Below are positions 43,228-55,791 of a stretch of 64,000 nucleotides of DNA, one piece after another. This stretch comes from Plotosus lineatus (taxonomy: Eukaryota; Chordata; Actinopteri; Siluriformes; Plotosidae): assembly GCA_024760905.1 (NCBI GenBank), contig JALRMN010000025.1, positions 980,001-1,044,000 of the forward strand, in the 5' to 3' direction. The notes below the pieces were generated by a model that had not been told where the DNA came from, did no database searches, and saw only the letters and a program-made list of their open reading frames with translations. Made by a program: the position numbers and the translations under genes. Each line of letters opens with the position of its first letter. The stretch's first letter is position 1.

Positions 43228-45909
43228 AATGCAGCCATGAGGCGGGGGGGAGGGGGGGAACTAACCAGTGTCTCTCCCCCTTTTGCCGGTCCCAAGCCCG
43301 GATAAATGCAGAGGGTTGCGACAGGAAGGGCATCCGGCGTAAAACTTCTGCCACATTAAAAATGCAAATAGTCAAAACAAAATTCATACCGGATCGGTCA
43401 AGGCCCGGGTTAACAACGACCGCCATCAGTGCTGTTAACCAACAGGGTGCTGATGGAAATTGGACTACTGTTGGTCGAAGACGTCGAAGAAGGAGACGCG
43501 GGAGGCGTGTCCGTAGGCAGAGAGAGAAGAGGAAAGGCGTGAGCCTAGGACTGAGAGTAGGGACTTTGAATGTTGGAACTATGACAGGAAAAGGTGGAGA
43601 GCTGTCTGACATGATGCAGAGGAGGAAGGTGGACATACTGTGTGCTCAGGAGACCAGGTGGAAAGGTAGCAAAGCTAAAAGCTTAGGAGCAGGGTTTAAG
43701 CTGTTTTATCATGGTGTAGATGGGAAGAGACATGGAGTAGGAGTCATCTTGAAGGAGGGGTTTGTCAGGAATGTTCTAGAAGTGAAAAGAGTGTCAGACA
43801 GAGTGATGAGTCTCAAGTTAGAAATTGAAGGCGTGATGGTCAATGTTGTTAGTGCTTATGCCCCACAGGCAGGATGTGAGCTAGAAGAGAAGGAGAGATT
43901 CTGGAGTGAGTTAGATGAAGTGATGCAGAGTACCCCCAGAGGTGAAAGAGTGGTAATTGGAGCAGACTTCAATGGACATGTTGGTGCAGGCAACAAAGGG
44001 GACGAAGAAGTGATGGGCAGGTTTGGTATCCAGGACAGGAAAACAGAAGGACAGATGTTGATCGATTTTGCAAAAAGAATGGAAATGGCTGTGGTGAATA
44101 CTTTCTTCCAGAAGAAACAGGAGCATAGGGTGACTTATGAAAGTGGAGGTAGGAGCACACAGGTAGACTACATCTTGTGTAGGCGATGTAATTTGAAGGA
44201 AGTCAGGGAGTGCAAAGTAGTAGTGGGTGAGAGTGTTGCCAAACAGCATAGGATGGTGGTGTGCAGGATGACGCTGATGGTGAGAAAGGTGAAAAAGGCA
44301 AAGGCAGAGCAGAAGACAAAGTGGTGGAAGCTGAAAAAGGAAGAGTGTCATGTTGTCTTCAAGGAGGAGTTGAAACAGGCTTTGGGTAGTCAGGAAGTGC
44401 TTCCAGATGACTGGACAACCACAGCCAAAGTGATCAGGGAGACAGGTAGGAGAGTACTTGGTGTGTCCTCTGGAAGGAGAGTAGATTAGAAAACTTGGTG
44501 GTGGAATGAGGAAGTGCAGGAGTGTGGACAAAAGAAGAGGTTAGCTAAGAAGAAGTGGGACACAGAGAGGACCGAAGAGAGTAAACAGGAGTACAGGGAG
44601 ACACAGTGTAAGGTGAAGGTAGCGGTGTCAAAGGCCAAACAGAGGGCATATGATGACTTGTATGATAGGTTGGACAGTAAGGAGGGAGAAAATGATTTAT
44701 ACAGGTTAGCACAGCAGAGAAATAGAGATGGGAAAGACGTGCAGCAAGTTAGAGTGATAAAGGACAGAGAGGGAAATGTATTGACTGATGACAGAAGTGT
44801 GCTGGGAAGATGGAAAGAGTACTTTGAAGAGCTGATGAATGAGGAAAATGAGAGAGAAAAAAGAGTAGGAGGGGTGACCGTTGAGGACCAGGAAGTAGAA
44901 AAGATTCGTAAGGGAGAAGTGAGGAGGGCATTGAAGAGGATGAAGAGTGGAAAGGCAGTTGGTCCTGATGACATACCAGTTGAGGTATGGAAGTGTCTAG
45001 GGGAGGTAGCAGTCGATTTTCTGACAAGAATATTCTACAAGGTCTTAGAAAGTTAGCAGATGCCGGAGGAATGGAGGAGAAGTGTGCTTGTGCCGATTTT
45101 TAAGAACAAGGGAGATGTGCAGAGTTGTAGCAACTACAGAGGGATAAAGTTGATGAGCCATACAATGAAGTTATGGGAAAGAATTGTGGAAGCTAGACTA
45201 AGGGCAGAGGTCAGCATTTGTGAACAATAGTTTGGTTTCATGCCAAGAAAGAGCACCACAGATGCAGTGTTTGCTTTGAGGATGTTAATAGAGAAGTACA
45301 GAGAAGGTCAGAAGGAGCTGCATTGTGCCTTTGTGGATCTGGAGAAAGCATATGACAGTGTGCAGAGAGAAGTACTGTGGTATTGTATGAGGAAGTCTGG
45401 AGTGGCAGAGAAGTATGTTAGAGTGGTGCATCAGCAAGAATGAAGGGAAAATTGTACAAGACGGTGATGAGGCCAGCGATGTTGTATGGTTTAGGGACAG
45501 TGGCCCTGGGGAAAAGACAGGAGTCAGAGTTGGAGGTCGCAGAGATGAAAATGTTGAGATTCTCTTTGGGAGTAACGAGGATGGATAGGATCAGAAACGA
45601 GTACATCAAAGGGACAGCACAAGTTGGATGTTTTGGAGACAAAGTCAGAGAGGCTAGATTGAGATGGTTTGGACATGTCCAGAGGAGGGATAGTGAGTAT
45701 ATTGGTAGTAGGATGCTGAGTTTGGAACTCCCAGGCAGAAGGCACAGAGGAAGAACAAAGAGAAGATTTATGGATGTGGTGAATGCGGACATGAAGGTCA
45801 TTGGAGTAAGAGTAGAAGATGCAGAGGATAGGGAGAGATGGAGGTAGATCATTTCTTGTGGCGACCCCTGAAGGGAACAGCCGAAAGAAGAAGAAGAAGA
45901 AGAAGAAGA
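43228..45909 (+). mobile_element. LINE B6 with active-site deletion
   Basis: Inserted in the L2-like LINE; 14-base target duplication AGTAGAAGTCTCCT at 43214-43227 and 45910-45923. 5' leader GCAGCCATGAGGCGGGG; endonuclease frame 43362-44486 (NVGTMTGKGGEL, ILCAQETRW, SAYAPQAGC, VIGADFNGHVG) ends at a TAG in place of a Lys codon, continues 44514-45053 (linker, KMKSGKAVGPDDIPVEVWK), then stops and RT start 45240-45440 (FVDLEKAYDSV). At about 45430 the sequence jumps from AEKYVRVV to the MKGKLYKTVMRPAML equivalent, deleting the FADD region. C-terminal frame 45440-45844. Ends TGTGGCGACCCCTGAAGGGA, CAGCCGAAAG, (AAG)n. Confidence 0.92.
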
Positions 45910-45923
45910 AGTAGAAGTCTCCT

Positions 45924-47380
45924 CTCCAATCAACAACCTCATTATTGTAATTTACCACCCCTAGGATACTTTTTTTAGAATAAATATTAATGCTCCACAG
46001 CACTTTCCCCATTAACCCTCCACCACCACCACCACCACCACCACCCTTCTGGGAGACTTCAACTTCTCCTTTGACAAACTCCAGTCCTCTTGCCTTCTCA
46101 CTCTTCTGAATTTCATTTCCCTACTTTTCAACAATTACTCTCCCACATACAAAGGAAAGAATCTCCTAGATCTTGTTTTCAGCCCTCCCCAGTCTGTGGC
46201 ATTAATGTCACCCAACTCTACATCCCTGATTACCACTCAGTTTTCTTTTACATCATGTTACCTATTCTTTTTAACACCAGCTTTCAGTTTTCTTACCTCA
46301 CTCGGCACAACCTCCCTCATTTGTTTCTTCCTGCACCTTATTTAATCTTCCTCAACCAGTATTCTTTTCTTCTCTATCTTTCCTTCTCCTTGAATGTGCT
46401 ACTGACACTTTCCTCGACTCACTTTCTGCATCTATGGATTTCCTCTTTCCCCCACTCTACAAAACTCAAGAAAATTTCTTGCCCTGTTCCTTAACTTTGG
46501 GAGGTGCTGCAAAGCAATTATAGACACTTCAGACAAGCTAAGAGAAAGTGGATAAAATCTCAACTTTCATCAGAATTGGCCTCCTACCATGCTCTCCTAT
46601 TGACATTTTCACTTGATGTGACTTCTGCATAGACAACCATCCACAAGAGAAAGTTATCCACTATGGCACAAGACTTATATGAACCCCACAATATCATAAT
46701 CGAGCTGCTCCTTGGGTCAGATCCTCTCGGACTGCTAAAGACTTTGCTGACCTTTTTAATGTGAAAACCTTCACTCCCACCCCAACTCATATACTACACA
46801 GCATTACACATCCCCTTCCTGACAATTTTCCAATGTCACAACTGAAAACATCCATCATGTCATCTCATCATGCAATTGAACCACTATATCACTGGATCCA
46901 GCTCTTCCGCAGTATCCCAGACCTTCTTCTCTTTACACCCACTATAATTAATAAGTCCATGTCATCTGGTCATGTATCAACAGCATTCAAAAGAGCCAAG
47001 GTTCTACCGATCTTAAAGAAAACTTCTCTGGATTCATCAGACATGAGCAACTACAGACCTGCATCACTTTTCTCTTTCCATTCTAAATTTCTTAGATGTG
47101 CTATTTATTACCAAATGGGTTTCTGTCTTTTGCAAATAACATCCTAGACAGGAATCAATCTAGCTTCAAAGTGGCACATTCCAAAGAGACTGCACTTTTG
47201 GCTGTCACAGAGAATCTACATGCAAGGCCAGCCAAGATGCCATCAGTCTTCCTCCTGCACAACCTTTCAGCAGCATTTGACATGGTCAACCACAATACTA
47301 TTTTCCAACCTGAGAAATTTTGGATTTTATGGTTCAGCTTGGTAATGTCTTGGGTCCTACCTGGGAGGTCTCTCATACCA
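45924..47380 (+). mobile_element. L2-like LINE, part 2 (endonuclease end and RT)
   Basis: After LINE B6: LLGDFNFSFDK near 46050 (endonuclease motif), NLLDLVFS near 46160, then RT pieces 46761-47090 (SSGHVSTAFKRAKVLPILKK, SDMSNYRPAS) and 47096-47300 (ETALLAVTENL, LHNLSAAFDMVNHNT). These are the SLSSGxVPxxFKxAxVxPLLKK and DLSAAFDTVDH motifs of L2 LINEs. Many stops; catalytic FADD not reached. Confidence 0.7.
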
Positions 47381-47450
47381 TGTGTGTGTGTGTGTGTGTG
47401 TGTGCGTGTGTGTGCATGTGTGTGTGTGTGCGTGTGTGGTGCGTGTGTGC
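47381..47450. repeat. (GT)n microsatellite
   Basis: GT with CG and CATG interruptions at the end of the L2-like LINE. Confidence 0.95.
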
Positions 47451-47772
47451 TCACTTTAGATGGTATTTCAGTATCTTTTCATCCAGCATTGCTAGACTGG
47501 TCTGTTTCACTACCAAGGGACAAGGTAAAAAATTATTTATATTTTCTATGTTCTGACTGCAAAGTGGTTGAATAAACTGAGTAACTGGGTATCTGAAAAT
47601 TATGGCTAAAAAAACTACTTTTTTTTTTTTTTTACCTTTTTTTGTGTCTCACACAACACCAACCTTTGAGTTTTGACTGATTGTATACAGTAAGGACATG
47701 GTTTGAATCAGCTGCTTTGCACAGCATCATTGTATATCTCCACCTCAGTGATGGCAGGAAGATTCACCTGGG
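47451..47772. other. No feature recognised
   Basis: Short sequence with poly-T at 47618-47642; nothing else recognised. Confidence 0.45.
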
Positions 47773-47874
47773 CCAAGGTGGCATACAGAAAAGCTTGTAG
47801 GACTTTGCAAGCCAGCCTAAGAACCATGTAAATTGACTGGTGGGAAGCAATGGCAGAAAAGACACAACAATATG
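47773..47874 (+). repeat. 102-bp copy of LINE A2 flank (partner 50308-50409)
   Basis: Nearly identical to the 102 bases that precede the left LTR of the gypsy element, including TGTAAATTGACTGGTGGGAA and GAAGCAATGGCAGAAA. Confidence 0.9.
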
Positions 47875-48308
47875 TGTGATGCCAGGAACATTCAGCCAGA
47901 CTCAAAAATGCAGGAGACAGAGTATGATGAAAATGGATGAGCTTTATATTATTCACAAAGAAGGCATTAGAGCACGGGGAAATCGTAGTCACTGTTAGAG
48001 ATGCGGAGAAACACGAAAACCATAAACTAAGGGAACATCAGAGCGGGAACTGGTCAAGCATGGAGCTGAGAACCAGGAGCCAGAGAGATCATGGGGAAAA
48101 AGGGTCACGAAGAGAGACAATCTTCTAACATCAGGAGGACCGCGCTGCTCATCTTTATAGCCCAGTGACTGCTGAGTGGAATCAGGTGTGTGCTTAGCGC
48201 TCCACCCGCATGTCACTGGCATGCCCCTTGCAAGCGCCTGCAGTGCATAAAAAGAGAAAGACAGTTAGAGCCACCTAAATCAAAGTCTCTCACAACACAG
48301 ACCTTAAC
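47875..48308 (-). mobile_element. Solo LTR of the gypsy family
   Basis: Starts TGTGATGCCAGGAACATTCA and ends CCTTAACA on the plus strand, same structure as the LTRs at 50410 and 55383 (shared CTTTATAGCCC, TCTCTCACAACACAGACC). Left flank equals that of the complete element; right flank is neither gypsy interior nor LINE A2. Confidence 0.88.
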
Positions 48309-48840
48309 AACCTCCTATGCTTGATTGCTCACTTTCATTGTTGGGCATTCATCCATCTACAGTGCACCCTAACCTTCAGTGCTGGACCAACATTCTACTG
48401 TTTGTGGACATTATTGGTCTCAAAGGCTGACATTGCCGGGGGTTGGCTGTCAAGTTGAGCTTTAACTTCTCTAAAAAGTGCTCCCAAAAGGCATGCTTCA
48501 ATGGAGCCTTTGTCAACTAAACCCAGCTCCCTGGCCTTCATGTCTCATAGTTCGCTCATAGTCCGACGAGATATGTTTCCATTAACAAGTAGAAGTGGCG
48601 AAGGTGGGCCTCTGGTGCCTGAATACCAGTTTTCTCTGGGCAGATGGGGCTCATCAACCCAGGAGAGCAGCCTATCTAGGTGAAGGACAACACTGATTCC
48701 AAACCCGGGCAGGAACAGCTCATTAGTCTTGGCAGACAGTGCATCTAGGATAAGGAAACTCTGATATAAAACCTACAGGCCTGAGGTCACCACAGTGATC
48801 TCAGTCTGCTGAGCTACTGCGGAACATCCCTGGACCTAAA
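48309..48840. other. Unassigned sequence before LINE A2
   Basis: No gene. May be the outer 5' region of LINE A2, but similarity to LINE A1 is clear only from about 48880. Confidence 0.4.
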
Positions 48841-50409
48841 GAGTGACAATCGGTTGGTGCGGGCTGACTGTCACTTTAAGCAACCAGCACAGGTGGGAAG
48901 GGGAGCAGTAAAGTCCTAGAGCGATGGGGTAGGAGTGAAAACAGCAGGTGCAAGATGGCACTGGAAGTTGCAGTCTCAAGCCTGCATGTAGGCTGACCTG
49001 TTGTAATAGGTTGATTGTCGAACAAGGCAACTGCATCATCCGGTTTCACACGGGATGACCAAGCTGTCCTTTTTAGGGACAGCGCTGCTTGCTTTACATG
49101 GAGACAGGTCTAGAAAAGGTGACCCAAAAATTGCTTGCCTCACCCTACCCAGTTGTTTCACCACTGCCAATAAGTCATCTCCCTATGTGGTGCTAAACAA
49201 AGAAAATATCACATGAAAATTGTGTGCTGCAATATAGTACCTTGTTGGATTTGGACGACAATGATCATCCATGAAGACGCTTTGCTCTCATGCCTAAAGA
49301 ATTCTCTAGGCTTGATATTGACATTGCAGCCCTCAGTAAGGTTTGCTTTGCTGAGAAAAGATCATTTGTTGAAGATGGTGCAGGCTACACCCTTTTCTGG
49401 AGCGGGAGAGGAAAGGAAGAACATCGCCAGGCAGGTGTCAGTTTCATGATAAAGAATGTCATTGCCAACAAGCTTCATGCACTACCAATAGGTCATTATG
49501 ACCGTATCATATCCCTTCGACTACCACCTCAAGGGGGCAAGTTTGTCACTCTTGTCAGTGTCTACATCCCAGTGCTTCACGAGACCGTAACTGTTAAGGA
49601 GGTCTTCGATGGTGATCTGCACACCGTGACCACATGTATAGACCTCTAGGACAAGCTGATCATCCTAAATGACTTCAATGCCAGGATGGGCAGTGATTCC
49701 CAACTGTAGAAAGGAGTCTTGACAAACACAGACTTGGGAACAACAATGACAATGGGCGCTTGCTCCTGCAGTCTTGCACCCAACACCAGTTAACCATCAC
49801 TAACACACTGTTTCAACAGCAAGATCACTTCAAAACCACATGGCGTCACCCCCACTCAAAGCACTGGCATCTACTGGACTACATCCTAGTTCACAAGAGT
49901 GACACCACAGATACTCTGCACACCAGAGTGAGTCATGCCCAGTGTAGACTGTTATACAGATCACAGACTTGTGCGTGCAAAGATTGCATTCACCTTGAAG
50001 CCTCCTCCCAAGAAGAAAGGTCCACAAACCATGAAACTCCAGGTGCACCGACTCCAACAACCAGAGATAGAAGCAGTCTTCCAGGCCAAGCTAGCAGAAA
50101 GGCTGCAGCACCCATCGAACCCTGACCCAAACACTCAGTGGCAGGTTTTCAAGACTGCAGTCCAAGAAACTGCAGCAGTAACACTCAGCTTCATGGTCAG
50201 ATCAAAGAGAGACTGGTTCGATGAGTCTGACCTGGCCATACAAGATCTCCTGGACAAGAAACGCTCCTGCTACATCCACGTCTTATCCAAGCATGTTGAT
50301 GATGCCACCAAGGTGGCATACAAAAAAGTGTGTAGCACTTTGCAAGCCAGCCTAAGAACCATGTAAATTGACTGGTGGGAAGCAATGGCAGAAAGGACAC
50401 AACTGTATG
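48841..50409 (+). mobile_element. LINE A2, 5' half (endonuclease)
   Basis: 5' region with GCAGGTGCAAGATGGCACTG like LINE A1 3045-3080; endonuclease frame 49290-49646 ([35 protein letters not shown]), then stops, FNARMGSD, RLLLQSCTQHQLTITNT and HPHSKHWHLLDYILV (49760 on), and frame 49935-50363 (KRDWFDESD). The second of the ET pair is changed (SKVC for SET). Interrupted at 50409 by the gypsy element. Confidence 0.85.
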
Positions 50410-50785
50410 TGTAATGCCAGGAACATTCAGCCGGACCCAAAATTGCAAGAGACAGAGAAAGATGAAAATGGATGAGCTTTATTGTTCACAAAGAAGACAC
50501 TAGAGCATGGGGAAATCGTAGTCACTGTTAGAGATGCGGAGAAACACGAAAACCATAAACTAAGGGAACATCAGAGCGGGAACTGGTCGAGCACGGAGCT
50601 GAGAACCAGGAGCCAGAGAGATCATGGGGAAACGGGGTCACAAAGAGGGACAATGTTCTAGCACGAAAGGAGCGTGCTGCTCGTCTTTATAGCCCGGTGA
50701 TTCCTGAGTGGACTCAGGTGTGTGCTTAGTGCTCCACCCGAGTGTTACAGCCATGCCCCTTGACAGTGCCTGCAATGCATGAGAG

Positions 50786-50881
<96 letters not shown>

Positions 50882-50923
50882 AGATCCACCCCAATCAGAG
50901 TCTCTCACAACACAGACCATAAC
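50410..50923 (-). mobile_element. Gypsy 3' LTR
   Basis: Plus strand starts TGTAATGCCAGG and ends ACCATAAC, with an expanded GA tract at 50779-50879. For the minus-strand element this is the 3' LTR; the purine-rich CCTTGGGGGGTACA (complement of 50925-50938) beside it fits a polypurine tract. Confidence 0.88.
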
Positions 50924-50949
50924 TGTACCCCCCAAGGGGGACCAGGCTT

Positions 50950-51110
50950 GTTTAGGAACCAGGGATAGAAGTCTGCCAGCAAGTCAGGATCCAGCATTAG
51001 GGACCAAGGGATACAGGAACGTTCCTCAGGCCCAGTCCACTAGGTACTGGAAACCGCAACCCTGCCTGAGTATATGACTGACCATCTAAGCCAGATGTCC
51101 ATCAATCACC
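50950..51110 (-). pseudogene. Gypsy chromodomain remnant
   Basis: Minus frame after the integrase ends VIDGHLA, stop, then GCGFQYLVDWA, stop. QYLVDWEGY is the usual chromodomain signature of fish gypsy integrases; here it is cut short. Confidence 0.6.
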
Positions 51111-52330
51111 CGGGGAGTAGAGGGTGGGGGGTTGTTAGGGGTATGGAGATGGCTTTCCACCATGGGCTTCACAATGGATACATGGAACACCAGGTGCACC
51201 TTGAGCATGGCTGGGGACTTCAGTCGGGTTCCAGTGGGGTTTATGATGCACTCGATGACATACAGCCCAATGTATTTGCGAGCCATCTTCTTGGAGTCGA
51301 CCTGAAGGGGCAGGTCCCCGGTGGAGAGCCAAACCTGCTGCCCAAATGTGTATGCCAGCGCTGGGGTCCTGTGGTGATTGGCGAGATGATGATTTTGGGC
51401 TGCTGACCACTCCAGGGTGGCATGAGCCTCCTTCCAGACCCAGCATGCTCTGCAGAAGTGTGCCTTGATGGATGGGATCGCTACTTCGATCTCCTGGCTG
51501 GGGAATAGGGGAGGCTGGAACCCCTTGATCACCATGAAGGGAGACATCCTAACATTCAGGTCTGCAGCACAGACCAGGGCGTTATGTGAATTATCGATCC
51601 ATGGGAGCTGCATGGACCAGGAGGCTGGGAGGCAGGAGGCAACAGAGTGTAGGGAGGATTCCAGGCTCTGATTTGTCTGCTTGGCTTTCCCATTACATTG
51701 GGGGTGATAGCCAGAGGGCAGACTGCTAGAAACTCACAGGGTGTCACGGAATGCCTTCCATACTCTGGATGTGAACTGGGGGCCCTAGTCCAAAACAATG
51801 TACTGGGGGATTCCATGGAGGCAGACCACGTGTTGGACCAGCAGGCCAGCTGTTTTCATTTCCGAGGGGAGCTTGGGTAGAGTGACGAAATGGACCGCCT
51901 TAGAGAAGCAATCTACTACCGTCAGGATGACTGTGTTGCTCTCAGACAGAGGTAACCCAGTGACGAAGTCCACGGCAATGTGCAACCAGGGGCAATGAGG
52001 TATGGGTAAGGGTTGGAAGAGACCCATGGGTGCACAATGGGAGGACTTGCTCCAGGCACAGGTGCCACAAGCTCCAACGAACTCCCTTGTGTCAGCTGTT
52101 ATGATCGGCCACCAGAAACATTGTCGGAGGAGAAAACAGGTTCGGCAGACTCTCGGGTGGCAGGCCAATTTGGATGAGTGACCCCACTGGAGCACTGCGG
52201 TTCTGGCCGGCGGAGGAACATATAGCTGACAGGGCAACCAGCGGGCTCTGGTTCCCCCTGCTGGGCACCCTGAACCAGGCATTCCACCTCCCATTGAGCA
52301 GCTCCAAGCACACAGGAGGCAGGCAGGATG
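51086..52330 (-). pseudogene. Gypsy integrase, broken
   Basis: Frame 52294-51785: [37 protein letters not shown] zinc-binding end (key residues FWWP, C-x2-C), then [26 protein letters not shown] and [10 protein letters not shown], carrying the first two Asp of the DDE core. Frame 51613-51086: LPWIDNSHNALV, ASP-rich linker, VWLSTGDLPL, KYIGLYVIECI, NPTGTRLKSP, HLVFHVSIVKP, the C-terminal part. Separated by stops at about 51700. Confidence 0.85.
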
Positions 52331-52389
52331 GTCTCCATGGTGGTGTCTCCTCGGAGGAAGACTCTACCCGGGGACCATCGTGCCTGACG

Positions 52390-52790
52390 GAAGTTCAACC
52401 TCTTAGCCAGACGGAGGTAGGACAGATTCTTGTGGTCAGTCCAGACAACGAAGGGATGTGCTTCCCCTTTCAACAAGTGCCACCACTCTTGGAGTGCAAG
52501 GACCACCGCCAGCAGCTCATGGTTCCCCACATCATAGTTTTGTTCCACCAGGGTCAAACAACTGGAGAAGAATGCGCATGGGTGCTATTTCTGATCTGTC
52601 AGGGAGCACTGGGAGAGAACAGCTCCCACCCCTGAGTCCGAGGCATCCACCTCCACCACGAGCTACAGCAAGGGGTCCAGTATGGGTGCGTTGATGACTT
52701 TAGCCTTTAGCCTGTCAAATACCATCTGCACATTAGGGGACCATTTGAAGGATGCCTTGAGTGGTGTTAGCTGTGTGAGGGGGGCTACTA
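52390..52790 (-). pseudogene. Gypsy RNase H, broken
   Basis: Minus frame 52557-52399 has [19 protein letters not shown] and [13 protein letters not shown], the ELLA and TDHKNL motifs of gypsy RNase H; the preceding part is in another frame. Confidence 0.8.
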
Positions 52791-53462
52791 GGTAGCTATA
52801 GTTCCATATAAATCTTCGGTAGAAGTTAGCAAACCCCAGGAACCTCTACAGCTGTTTCCACATCTCTGGAGCTGGCCAATCTGCCACTGCCTCACATTCT
52901 TCGGGTTTGGTCTTATCTGCCCCTTCTCCATAATGTATCCTAGGAAGGAAACTGAGGTGACATGAAACTCGCATTTCGAGGCTTTAACGAATAATCTGTT
53001 TTCTAGAAGCCTCACTAAAACCATTCTCACATGACGGAGATGCTCGTCAAGTTCCCTGGAGAAGATCAAGATATTCGTGTCAACGAAAACTAACCATTTC
53101 AACATGTCTCTGAGTACATCATTAACCAAGGCTTGGAAAACTGCTGGGGTGTTGGTTCGACCGAACGGCATGACCAGATATTCAAAGTGACCCAGAGGTG
53201 CGTTAAAAGCCAACTTCCACTCGTCCCCCTCCTGAATCCAGACTAACTGGTAAGCATTTCTGAGGACCAGTTTAGAGAAAATGGCATTGGCGTGGAGAGT
53301 GTTGAAGGCTGAAGGGGTGAAGGGGTACTTATTTTTCATGGTGATACTGTTCAGGCTCGTGTAATCAATACAGGGTCTCAGAGTTTTGTTGTTCTCTTCT
53401 CCAAAAAAGAAAAACTCAGTGACTACTGGGAATGATGAGGGGGAGATAAGAACTGCAGACAT
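52788..53462 (-). pseudogene. Gypsy reverse transcriptase with mutated active site
   Basis: 224-codon frame: [52 protein letters not shown], then [10 protein letters not shown] where gypsy RT has the YLDDILIFS-type catalytic box, so both catalytic Asp positions are disturbed. [13 protein letters not shown] motif ([16 protein letters not shown]) follows. Confidence 0.88.
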
Positions 53463-53899
53463 AACTCGGTTATGTAAGTCTCCATGGCTACCTTGTCAGG
53501 CTCCGAGAGGTTATAGAGTCGCTGAGAAGGGAGCGCAGAACCTGGAAGCAATTCAACAGCACAATCGTATTGTTGGTGCAGAGGTAGCGAATGGGCCCGA
53601 TCCTTACTGAATGCCTCTCTTAAGTTGTGGTATTCTTTCAGAATGCCAGTCAAATCAATATCCCCCGGCTCAACCGGGGTTTGTGAAACTTGGGGGGTAC
53701 GGCAACAAGTAGGCAGTGTTGGAGGCAGTAGTCACTCCAGCTGCGTATGGTGAGTGTGCGCCAGTCAATGTGGGGATTATGAGTCTGCAGCCATGGCCAC
53801 CCCAACACCAGGGGAGTGAGATGGGCAGAGATGAGAAACAGCTCCAAACACTCATGATGATTACTGGACAGACTGAGCTTGACAGGCTTCATCTTGTGA

Positions 53900-54060
53900 G
53901 TGACGCGAGCGATGAGTCAGCCGTCAATGACTACCCCCTCCTTCGGGGTTTTGAGTTTGTGTACAGGTAGGTTGTGGAGCTCAACCACCCCCAAGTCAAC
54001 GAAATTGGTGTCGGTGCCTGAGTCGCTGAATACATTAACTGACTGAGCCTGTTTTGCAGA
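53900..54060 (-). pseudogene. Gypsy protease region
   Basis: Minus frame VNVFSDSGTDTNFVDLGVV contains DSG, the aspartic protease active-site triplet, preceded by 54195-54150 CMYCAEKGQYLAQC, a gag zinc knuckle whose His is replaced by Gln. Confidence 0.75.
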
Positions 54061-54399
54061 GTGCAGTTTACCTTGAACCTGCATGTGCTTCCCGGGTGTC
54101 TTTGAGGGTTCTTTTGCCACTGCTCCTCTCCTGGCTGTCAGACCCGGCCGCGCTGGGCACTGGGCGAGGTATTGCCCCTTTTCTGCACAGTACATGCAGA
54201 GACGATTAGCCAGCCACCAATGCCAACATCCGACTCCGACATCAGCCTGGTGCAGCCTAGCTGCATGGGTTCGTGGGAGTCGTCTTCCGTCGGGGAGGAG
54301 AAGTGCAAGGAGGTTTGAGGTCAGGCGGCTTTAGGCCTGACGGGGTGCTCGGGGGTGGAAAGACGGAGCTGAACTGCTCTTCCTGGGATCTTTCTCTCT

Positions 54400-55380
54400 C
54401 TATCTCTCTTAGCCTGTTGTCCAGCCTTGTAGCCAAGGGGATCAGATCCTCAAGTGTTGCTTTTTCATCTCGTGCCGCTAGCTCGTCTTTCAGTCATTCA
54501 GCATCTGCAGGGCCCTTCCCCGCACTCCGGGGAAGAGCCCTGCAGAAGCTGAATAATTGAAGGATGAGCTAGCAGCACAAGATGAAACAGCAACACTTGA
54601 GGATCTGATCTCTCTCTTAGCCTGTTATCCAGCCTTGTAGCCAAGATCAGATCATCATGTGTCGCTGTTTCATCTTGTGCTGCTAGCTCATCCTTCGGTC
54701 ATTCAGCCTCTGCAGGAGTCTGCAGGAGTCATTCAGCCTCTGCTTCCCCAGAGTGCGGGGTCATTCCAGCCGCTCCCTATGGCGACGATCCGGAATACTA
54801 TAGCATACTCGGACACGAACTGCCAGCCTTGTTGGATCCACAACAGCTGGCTGCTCGCCTCCTCCCCTTTTGCCGGATGATCAAAGACTCTCTTCATCTC
54901 CAGCACGAACCAAAAGTAGTGTGAGCATAACTCCGGGGTATGAGTGGCGACTGCTAGCGTCCAGGACAAGGCTTGATCTGTGAGCAGGCTCATCACAAAT
55001 ACGGTCTTGGCTTGGTCAGAGGTGTACATGAGCGGCTGCTGATTGAAGACCAGCGAGCACTGATGGAGGAACTGAGCTCATGTGCCGATCGTACCTGAAT
55101 ACCTTGATGGCGTGGGGATGAGTGGCTCTCGGCACATGGTGAACAGGGCTGGCGATGCTGCCGGTGCGGAGACTGAAGGGTTGGTGGGCGAGGTCGTGGC
55201 GGTGAGCTGGGTAGCAATGAGCCATTCTTCTGCTGAGCTGAACCATGCTGGTGGTCAATCTCTGGAGGCTTTCCACAATTTGGTGCAGAGTGGTTCATAC
55301 TGTCCCAAGAGGTGTCACTGGTGGGACAATGCCTGCTGGAGTTGGGCTATCTCTGCTGATTCCATTTTTGGCTAGAAGAT
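54400..55380 (-). pseudogene. Gypsy gag, broken
   Basis: Frames 55276-55016 (LQRLTTSMVQLSRR) and 55029-54733 (LLTDQALSWTLAVATH, WFVLEMKRVFDHP, GWQFVSEYAIVFR) show the retrotransposon gag capsid-like region. 54412-54740 is scrambled by an inverted and a direct duplication. Confidence 0.75.
54440..54720. repeat. Inverted plus direct duplication inside gypsy gag
   Basis: 54440-54525 is repeated as its reverse complement at 54529-54610 and again in direct orientation at 54645-54717 (landmarks GATCAGATC, CTTGTGCTGCTAGCTCATCC, CATTCAGCCTCTGCAG). Confidence 0.8.
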
Positions 55381-55382
55381 TC

Positions 55383-55748
55383 TGAGATGCCAGCAACATT
55401 CAGCCGGACTCAAAATTGCAGGAGACAGAGTATGATGAAAACGGATGAGCTTTATTGTTCACAGAGAAGGCACTAGAGCACAGGGAAATCGTAGTCACTG
55501 TTAGAGATGTGGAAAAACACGAAAACCATAAACCTAGGGAACATCAGAGCAGGAACTGGTTGAGTACGAAGCTGAGAACCAGAAGCCAGAGAGATCACGG
55601 GGAAATGGGGTCATAAAGAGAGACAATGTTCTAGCGCCAGGAGGAGGGCTCTGCTCATCTTTATATCCCGGTGATTGCTGAGTGGACTCAGGTGTATGCA
55701 TTCCACCTGCATGTCCCAGTCACGCCCCTCACCAGTGCTTGCAATGCA

Positions 55749-55791
<43 letters not shown>

